Shown here: positions 27,795 through 34,393 of the stretch, one piece after another | Numbering within the stretch: position 1 is the first letter of the stretch | Layout of the letters: every line of letters begins with the position of its first letter | DNA from: Chara braunii | Lineage: Eukaryota > Streptophyta > Charophyceae > Charales > Characeae | Assembly (NCBI GenBank): GCA_003427395.1 | Contig: BFEA01000034.1 | Location: forward strand, 658,896-693,288 | DNA: 34,393 nucleotides | Direction of reading: 5' to 3' | The notes under the pieces: generated by a model | Database searches by the model: none | Told to the model about the DNA's origin: nothing | The model's input: the letters and a program-made list of their open reading frames with translations, nothing else | Program-made: the position numbers and the translations under genes

Positions 27795-28900
27795 GTTGGG
27801 GGGGGAGTTGGGAGTTTGTAGTTGACGTCGGAAGTTTTTTCAATGATGGGGAAGGGTCGGAGCCATTTGTTCGAGAGTTTCTTTGACAATCCATGTGTTC
27901 GGTTTCAAAGCGTTTGGTGGAGAGCCAGACTTTGTCCCCCACTTTGAATTGCAAGTCTAGTCTTATCTTTGTTGATCTTATTTTCTTGTTGTTTTTGTGT
28001 TCTTTCGAGGGCTTCGGTTGCTTCTCTGAGGAGTCGATTCATTGTTGCTACCCATTCATTGAGGGAGGGGCAGGGTGTGGAGGGGTTGAGTTGCGAGGGA
28101 AGCAGGAAATCAGAGGGCAAGCGCGGATGGTAGCCAAGGTCAAGGTAGAATGGAGACATGCCAGTGGAAGGACAGACAACGTTGTTGTAGGCGATCTCGG
28201 CGGCGATGAGCAACTGATCCCAGTCCTGTTGATGTGGATGACAGTACTTCCATAGGATTCTTTGGAGAGTATCCTTCATCTTCTCGGTTTGCCCATCGGT
28301 CTGTGGGTGGAATGCAGTGCTATACTTGCGTGTAGTTTCGTAGGCGTTGAAGAGTTGTTTCCAGAACTGTGAGAGGAAACGGGGATCGCAGTCGCTGATG
28401 ATATTGTCGGGGAGGCCGTGGTGGCGTGCAACATGATCGAAGAAGAGTAATGCGATGTCTTTGGCGGTGTGCGAGGTGGTGCAAGGAATGAAGTGGGCGC
28501 GTTTGGTCAGGCGGCAGACAATGACGTAGCTGCAATCATGCCCGCGATCGGTCTTAGGGAGACCACACACGAAGTCCATGGAAATGGACTGCCATCGGTG
28601 AGTGGGGATGGGCAATGATTGGAGCTTGCCGGGTTTGGCCCGGTGCGAGGGATTGACAGCCTGACACGTGGGACATGAGCGAATGTATGTTTTGACGTCG
28701 ACGAGTAGAGAAGGCCAATAGAAGTAGTGGGAGATGGTGTCGAAGGTTTCTGGAAACCGAGGTGACCTGCGGTCTTGGCGTCGTGGTGCTTGGCCAAGAG
28801 CTGGGTATTGAGACCACGTGTGTCAGGGATGCAATGTCGGCGAGTGACTTTGGTGTCGATGTAGAGGAGGTCGTGGAGGGAGAAGTCGGGGGCTGGGTCA
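27795..28900 (-). pseudogene. Integrase zinc-binding domain and DDE core (second subfamily)
   Basis: LLAKHHDAKTAGHLGFQK then, after a frameshift, SCPTCQAVNPSHRA form the HHCC domain. From 28615 the core is open: SISMDFVCGLPKT (Asp), GLPDNIISDCDPRFLSQFWK (Asp) and FHPQTDGQTEKMKDTL (Glu), so the DDE triad is intact, followed by STGMSPFYLDLGYHPRLPSD. The frame then breaks before QFKVGDKVWLSTKR and again before LSNKWLRPFPIIEK. Apart from frame breaks this is the best preserved integrase in the window. Confidence 0.9.
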
Positions 28901-29036
28901 AGATCGCGGAGCTTGTTGTAAATGGCGGCGAAGTCTGGGCAAGAGAAGTAGCCTTGGGTGTATCGGTGATGGAGTGATGGGAGGAGCTGGATATGGGTCA
29001 TGGCGGCGTAGACTTTCTCGGGGGCTTGTGGTCGGG

Positions 29037-29771
29037 TCATCGAGAGAAGGCATCAGCAACGCGGTTGCTTTTGTCGAGGGTATGGCAAATGGTGAATGTG
29101 AACTGGGCAAGGAAGTCAAGCCACCGAGCCTGGCGTGGGGTGATGTCTTTCTTGGTGAGAATGGAAGAAATGACGGTGTTGTCCGTGCGGATGGTGAAGT
29201 ACTGCCCGTCGAGGTATGGGCGCCAGACTATGACGGCGTGAATCCCGGAGAGTTCCTTCTCGTTGGAGGGGTATTTCATCTCCGCGGGGAGGAGCTTTTT
29301 GCTTGGAAAGGCGATGGGGGTTTCGCTGGGTGGAGCCTTTGGGTGAGTGGGCGAGTCCTTGATGGAGGGGGTCTTGGCAGTGTCACGGGGGAAATGTTGG
29401 GAGAGTACGGCTCGAATGGCGAAGTCGGAGGCATCAATTGTGACATAGAAATGGCGAGTGGGGTCGGCGATCTTGAGGACAGGTGCCGCAATGATGGTTT
29501 GCTCGAGGAAGTTGAAGCGTGTTGGCTGCGATCGTTCCAATTGAAGGGCTCGTCCTTGCATGTGAGTTCGTGGAGAGGGTAAGAGATCTCGAAAAAGTTG
29601 CGAATGAAGCGGGCGGTAATAGTTGGCAAGGCCGCGGAAGGAACGGAGTTGGAGGAGGGTCTTGGGCGGGGAGTACTCGACGAGGGCTGTGACCTTCGAG
29701 CAGTCCATACGGATGCCTACAGCGGAGACAATGTGGACAAGGTATTCGACGCTCAAGCGGCAAACGTACAT
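29037..29771 (-). pseudogene. RT thumb and RNase H (second subfamily)
   Basis: VEYLVHIVSAVGIRMD and LQLRSFRGLANYYR are the RT-RNase H connection (Y-L-G-H-x-V-S...F-L-G-L-x-N-Y-Y-R). After two frame changes, HFYVTIDASDFAIRAVLSQ holds the first RNase H Asp, YPSNEKELSGIHAVIVWRPY the Glu and FTIRTDNTVISSIL the next Asp. HTLDKSNRVADAFSR ends the domain. A Pro/Lys/Thr insertion around PSIKDSPTHPKAPPSE lies within it. Confidence 0.85.
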
Positions 29772-30260
29772 TTGCTGAGCGTGGCGTATAATTTTTGCTC
29801 TCAGAGGATCGAGAGGACTTGGCGAATGTGCCGAAGGTGGGACTTGAATGTGGGGCTAAAGATGAGGATGTCATCAAGGTACACGACGACACAGACTTCG
29901 AGGAGGTCACGGAAGATGTGGCTCATGGTGGACTGGAATTTTCCGAAAGGCATTACAAGGAACTCGTAGTGCCCGAACCGAGAGCGGAATGCAGTCTTGT
30001 GGGTGTCCTCCTCGCAGATACGGATCTGGTGGAAGCCACTACGAAGGTTGATCTTGGTGAAATATTTGGCTCCACGGAGGCGATCAAAAAGTTCAGATGT
30101 CCGGGGGCGTGGGTACTTGTTCTTTATTGTGATCTGGTTCAAGGCACGGTAGTTTGTGCACATCCGGAGTTCTGAGGTGCGGTTCTTCTCGATGAAGAGA
30201 CAACTGGTTCCGAAGGCGGAGGAGTTAGGCTTAATGAATCCTTTTCAAGGAGTTCATTGA
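29772..30260 (-). pseudogene. Reverse transcriptase core (second subfamily)
   Basis: [58 protein letters not shown] and [15 protein letters not shown] follow each other in one frame (30163-29801). The catalytic YLDD is intact. Between MPFG and FQSTM only Lys remains where Ty3/gypsy RTs usually have about seven residues (L-x-N-A-P-x-T), an in-frame deletion of about six codons that probably harms folding. Confidence 0.9.
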
Positions 30261-30720
30261 GCTGGTGCTTCATTTCTTCGACCTTGGGGACGGAGAGTTG
30301 GTACGGAGAGGGGCAAGGAGGAGAATGGTGGGGCTCGAGATCAATGGTGTGGGATACACGTTGATCGGGAGGTAAACCGGCGGGCATGGACTCGGGGAAG
30401 ATGTGCTTGAATTCAAACAGGAGAGCGGTGATGTGAGGATCGGAAGGGGGGTCTTGGTCGGGTTTGTGCGTTGGAAGTAAGTCCTCGGGACGCTCGTGGT
30501 CGATAACAAGACAATAGTAAGCGGAGTCGGGGTGTTCACAAGATATGTGAAGGAACTGGTGAGGGGAGACAGGGGGTGGGATAGAAGGGGGGAGAAGATA
30601 AGGGATATCAAGAGGAGAGTCAGGAGGGCGGGTGAGTCGAACGAAGGAGGGGTGGAAGGAGTAGGGCATGAAACAGTCAAGCCATGGAGTCCCCAAGACG
30701 ATGTCGCACATGAGGTTCAT
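30139..30720 (-). pseudogene. Protease-RT linker (second subfamily)
   Basis: NLMCDIVLGTPWLDCF is the late protease segment with D-I-V-L-G-x-x-W-L. A Pro-rich stretch follows, then FKHIFPESMPAGLPPDQRVS, HTIDLEPHH and [18 protein letters not shown], the RT entry. The frame shifts after LLEKD into the RT core. Confidence 0.75.
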
Positions 30721-30974
30721 GACATCGACGGAGACCTAACTGAGAAGAGGACCAGCAGTATGAGGGTCTCGGGGACAACGCGTTCAACAACGATGGCCGA
30801 GTCCTTATCCCCTAGTCGAATGGTGATCAGGGAGTCGCAGCCGGTGGAAGAGAGGCCGACTTTGCAGACACAAGCTTCGGTGATGAAGTTGTCGGTGGCA
30901 CCAATATCAAGGAGGGTCGGGAACTTCACTGTCGATGCGCCAAGGGAGACGGCGATAAACTTTTCTATAAACAC
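30717..30974 (-). pseudogene. Aspartic protease start (second subfamily)
   Basis: KFPTLLDIGATDNFITEACV carries the retropepsin-like active site with D-I-G-A where D-S-G-A is usual. The frame then reads DSLITIRLGDKDSAIVVERV. It would process the polyprotein. A frameshift near 30740 separates it from the following DIVLGTPWL segment. Confidence 0.7.
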
Positions 30975-31459
30975 CTAAGATTGTTGTTCTAGCTGGAACT
31001 GTGCGGTTCCGACACACGCAGAAGAGATCAAGGTGTTGAGGCGGCGTTGTTCCAAGCCTAGTCTAACAAACCGAACGTGTCATGCTTGTTCCTCAACGAG
31101 ATCGGAGAAGGTGGTAGAGAAGGGATTAGGGATGAGAGTAGAAGAGCAAAGTTTCAGTGGTAAGCTCGACCGACAGGATAGCAGACGTCATCGGGAGGGG
31201 GGCAGCCGGAGTAGACTCCGTTGCCTGGGGGCCGTCCGATGGGATGTGCGTCACCGGAGGGGGCGTAGGCAGACGGATAGTCGATGCCAAGTGGGTCACC
31301 GGTGGAGGAGAGATCGTCACCGATGGGAGAGCCGAAAGACAAGTGGTCGATGCCGGGTGAGGATTGCAAGAGACCGAGGGACATTGTTCAGGTGGAGGAG
31401 GGCCCGACTATCGCGATGGAGGAAGAAGTGGGAGTAGGAGGGTCGGGTCCCGCGGAGCG

Positions 31460-32824
31460 AGGGGCCTATCGAGTAAAGCAGCTAACGTTGGGGCAGTTGG
31501 TCTGTTGGTGACCTAACTGGCGGCAGCAAAAACACTCGTGTCCTTGGAGGTATATGTGTTTTGCGGGGGTGCAAGTTTCTGGAGATGGCGAGGTGGAGAG
31601 GAAGAAGGCGGTCGGGAAGAACGATCCTGGCGTTCCATTCACATAAGGTGGGCGGCTTGGAGGTCCTCAATGGTGAATTGGGAGAGGTCGAGAGAGACAG
31701 TGTCGAAGTCGTCATCGAAGGTGGCTCGAGTGGTGTCGTCCGGAGTGATGTTATGGAAGAAGCGGGGGTGGGAGGGAGCAGGCGCGGACTGGTGATGGGG
31801 CTGGAGTCGTCGATCGTGGTGAAGCATGCGAGAGAGGAGGTCATCAAGGGGCATGTCGCGTTCGTGGGCGAGGGCGGTTGCAGGATCTTTGTGGTATACT
31901 CGCTTGATGCGGGAAACAAACGCAAAGTCTGGAATGACGGTGCTGGGGAGGTGATGGCGGAGGGAGCTGATGTATTGGACGAAGCGGTCCGTGGGGTCTG
32001 GCGGAGGTGACAAAATTGTTCGATCGATGGTTTCTTGGGGGCGGAAGGTGGAAGTGAGAAGGTTGGCCCATTGGAGGAAGGAGTGACGGTTGCTGACTTC
32101 GGCCATCCACCATTTGGCGGCATTGTCGAGGAGGCGGGAGGTGGCAATGGGAAGCCAGTGGACAAGGGGCATGTGGTGCAGCTTGAAAGAGTTATGGAGA
32201 TGGATAAGGAATAGGACAACGTCCTCGTGGGGAAGGCCGAAGAAGGGCATGATGTCGGCGGGGAAAGAGGGGTGACGTGGTTAGGCGATGAATGAGGCGG
32301 TGTGCTGGAAGCGCAGGAAGAGGGGGGGGGGAAGGGTGGAGGAGGCAATGTTGGTGGATGTGGTGGTAGAGGTAATAGGAGAGGAGGAGGTCCACGGGGA
32401 GGTGTGGCTGGAGGCGGTTATGGACATGGGGGTGGTGGTGGTGACCACCTGGATGGATGGGGTAGTGGTTTGGCAAATCGAGGGTGGTCAACCGGCTTGA
32501 GATGCCAACGACGGAAGTGCAGAGTGTCCGAAGGGAGTCCTGTACGGACCGAAGGATGGAGAGGAGGGATGGGGCGGGGTTGTTCTCCCCGATGACTTGT
32601 TGGCCAACGAGTTTGTGGTGGATATCTGCCATGGAGTCGTCGCGGAGAGAGCTCATGTTGAGGCTTGAAGCACTTTCAACCATTGGAGAGGACGAAGGCG
32701 AGGTGGTGGAGGAATGAGTTGTGGAGGTGGTAGCAGCGGATGTGATAGCGGCAGCGATGGCGGCGGCAGCAGCAACGGCAACGGCGACGGTGTGTTAGGA
32801 GGTCTTGGTTTGGCGTGGTGGCAT
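31460..32824 (-). pseudogene. gag (second subfamily) with CCHC knuckle
   Basis: The likely start is ATG at 32824 (MPPRQTKTS), followed by TAA at 32797-32795 and an Ala/Thr-rich stretch. MVESASSLNMSSLRDDS begins the next open part. The capsid core reads DIMPFFGLPHEDVVLFLIHL, LLDNAAKWWMAEV and ERDMPLDDLLSRMLHHDRR. Near 31520 CFCCRQLGHQQTNC is a CX2CX4HX4C zinc knuckle. At least three frame changes are needed to join these parts. Between the knuckle and protease (31460-30975) no domain is recognised. Confidence 0.75.
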
Positions 32825-33170
32825 GTGGAGAAGGGGGGGACAATTCCTATTTACAATAGTGCGTCATCAAGTGATTTAGCAATGAAGGTAGCAAAGAATC
32901 GCAAAGCAAAAATTAATTTTGAATAATTTAATTTGGATTTATTCAAAATTAATTCGAGAATGTATTTTTCAATAAAATACGAAAGCAAAATTTTCAAGAA
33001 TTTCCAAACAAAAAGAAATAATTAATTCTGAGAAAAAAGATTAATTCAGTCGTGAATTAATTCGAACGAAAATATTTTTGAATTTCAAAAATTTCGAAGA
33101 GTAATTAGTCAGAATTGTTTTCAAAGTTCTTAGTTTTCAAAAGAAAATTGAAAAAGAGTTGGGAATCAAG
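32825..33170. other. AT-rich block
   Basis: Strongly AT-rich with many AATTAATT and AAAATTTC words, unlike the GC-rich gag beside it. It resembles 33870-34240. A 5' LTR of the minus-strand element is expected near here but its ends are not defined. Confidence 0.45.
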
Positions 33171-33869
33171 ATGTCTTGGCCAGTACCAGAACTTCTCGGG
33201 GGTGGGACACAGGGTCGGCAATGTCCCATAAATCTGAATTTTATAGTGCCGCGAGTGAACGGAAAAAAGGAAAAAAAAAATGCTTTCTCTACTGCAATGA
33301 TGTTGGGCTGGGTAGTCCAGGAGGCCGTGCTCACAATCTTCCTCCACAGAATGCACCTTACAGGTAAGGCGGTCACATTCTGAATGTTACTGTTTTCTTT
33401 TTTTTCTGGGTGGTGTGTTTCTTATGAGTCCCCTGTCCGTGAATTGCTCAAGCTGTCCGTGATCTGCTCAAGCTGTGTTTTGTCGAAGGATTGTAAGGCT
33501 CATCACACTGCCACTTAGGGGAATGTATCCAGCCATTTTCACGGCCGGATCCATGTGCACGTTTTTTTCCCCTTTTATTCTTTTCAGAATCTGACAACCT
33601 GGCCACGGGGCTGAGATGCCCTCATTGAGGGCACACTCACACTACCACTTCCAAGAATGTATACAACTGCAATCACGGCCAAAGCTTTGTTTCCTTTTTT
33701 TTTTTTTCCTTCTTTTCCGAGGTTCACGGCCGCAACTTTTTTTTCTTTTTTGTTTTTTTTTGTTCTTTCCGTGAGAGTCCTAGAAAGAAAATGGAGTGGT
33801 ACCCAGGCTCGGCAAAACTCGGAGCGCAGTGAAATTCAGGGTTGGCAAAAACAGGCTCGGAGGTACTGT
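33171..33869. other. GC-normal island between AT-rich blocks, no firm gene
   Basis: On the plus strand CCTTACAG^GTAAGG (about 33356-33370) looks like a splice donor and TTTATTCTTTTCAG (about 33575-33588) like an acceptor, but the exons they would define match nothing known. On the minus strand CACTATAAAATTCAG (about 33245-33231) contains a TATA-box-like sequence, which could belong to an LTR promoter. Confidence 0.25.
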
Positions 33870-34240
33870 TGGTTTAATTAGAAATATTGTCGAAAAGGAA
33901 ATGTCAAAAAATAATTTAATTAATTCTCAATTATTTCGAATTACAAAAATTTCCAAAAACAATTGATTACGAAGAAATGTGTAATTTCAAAATTTCCAAA
34001 AAAGAATTAATTAGAAATGATTTTGAATTACTACATTTCAAAAAAGAATTAATTAAAGTTGTTTTCAAATTTCAGGAAGGAAATGCGGAGAAAGAAATGA
34101 TTAATCCTACGTATTTTAAAAAATTACAAAAAAAAAAAAAACTTTTGAGAAAGAAATGTCGAGAAAGATAGTTAATTGAGTATTTTCAAATTTACAAAAA
34201 AATCAAAATGGGTTCTAGAAATAAATAAAATGAATTTTGA
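33870..34240. repeat. Second AT-rich block related to 32880-33170
   Basis: Words such as AATTAATT, AAATTTCC and TTTCAAAAAAGAATTAATT are shared with the earlier block. The last 150 bp of the window (34241-34393) is GC-richer with G-runs and shows no feature. Confidence 0.45.
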
Positions 34241-34393
34241 TGTAAATTGAGGGCGGAGCGATCCTATCTACTATTGATTGGGTGGTAGCGTGGTACGTAG
34301 GGCACGGGTAGATTGATGATGATGATATTCTTGATGGTAGGGCATGGGGAAAAAGTCGCGGGGGGGTGGGGGAATGTACCCGGGGGGATCGTG

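Larger units (their letters stand above)
27472..32824 (-). mobile_element. Ty3/gypsy internal region (gag to chromodomain), second subfamily
   Basis: Minus strand order is gag, CCHC knuckle, protease, RT, RNase H, integrase and chromodomain. Protein sequences differ clearly from the nested element at 3294-13582, so this is another subfamily. Frameshifts and stops occur in most domains but all key motifs are readable. No LTR pair was found: the 5' LTR should lie in the AT-rich DNA after 32824 and the 3' LTR below 27471. Confidence 0.85.

Noticed and set aside
28974-29582. Plus-strand open frame of 202 residues
   Set aside because: It is the antisense of the RNase H and integrase region; GC-rich composition keeps it open.

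Overview
The window is repeat-dominated nuclear DNA from a eukaryote, most likely of the green plant lineage. It holds three degraded Ty3/gypsy elements with chromodomain-type integrase ends, a hAT-type DNA transposon family, long CT/CA/GT microsatellites, a plant-type mitochondrial small-subunit rRNA insert and a piece of a plant-like Rab (RabE/Rab8) gene with short GT-AG introns. A charophyte alga such as Chara would fit, but the sequence alone does not prove the species. No intact cellular gene is present.

Bases 1-14430 form a nested stack of mobile elements. The outermost layer is plus-strand Ty3/gypsy sequence: an RNase H-integrase-chromodomain remnant (1-1728), a polypurine tract and LTR (1801-2590), a weak primer-binding site, and a reverse transcriptase that stops at 3076 and resumes at 13940. 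That reading frame is split by a hAT-like element (3077-13931) with an exact 8-bp target duplication CTGGACAG. Inside the hAT lies a 10.3-kb minus-strand Ty3/gypsy element (3294-13582) with both LTRs, PBS, PPT, gag, protease, RT, RNase H and integrase. Its gag is broken by two further insertions: organelle-derived DNA carrying half of a LAGLIDADG homing endonuclease (8461-8907), and a 1.1-kb TTAA-flanked segment with imperfect terminal inverted repeats (9127-10230).

Bases 14430-20720 are mostly tandem repeats and microsatellites around a 670-base assembly gap. Next to the gap is a back-to-back pair of Tn5 mosaic ends (18077-18114), a sequencing-library junction, preceded by 95 bases copied exactly from 25824-25918. 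This is an assembly artefact. Just after it lies a nuclear insert of mitochondrial rrn18 (18209-18393), part of which was later duplicated.

Bases 20720-27470 hold a second hAT copy (22088-22583), two exons of a Rab GTPase gene on the minus strand (23158-23350), a 650-base polypyrimidine tract, minisatellites and a 53-bp tandem array. Bases 27472-32824 are the internal region of another minus-strand Ty3/gypsy element of a different subfamily, from chromodomain back to gag, with an intact YLDD motif but many frame breaks. Its LTRs were not recognised. The window ends in AT-rich DNA.

These parts do not work together as a pathway. The window records successive insertions, organelle DNA transfer and decay. 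Several premature stops look like C:G to T:A changes, as expected of methylated, silenced repeats.
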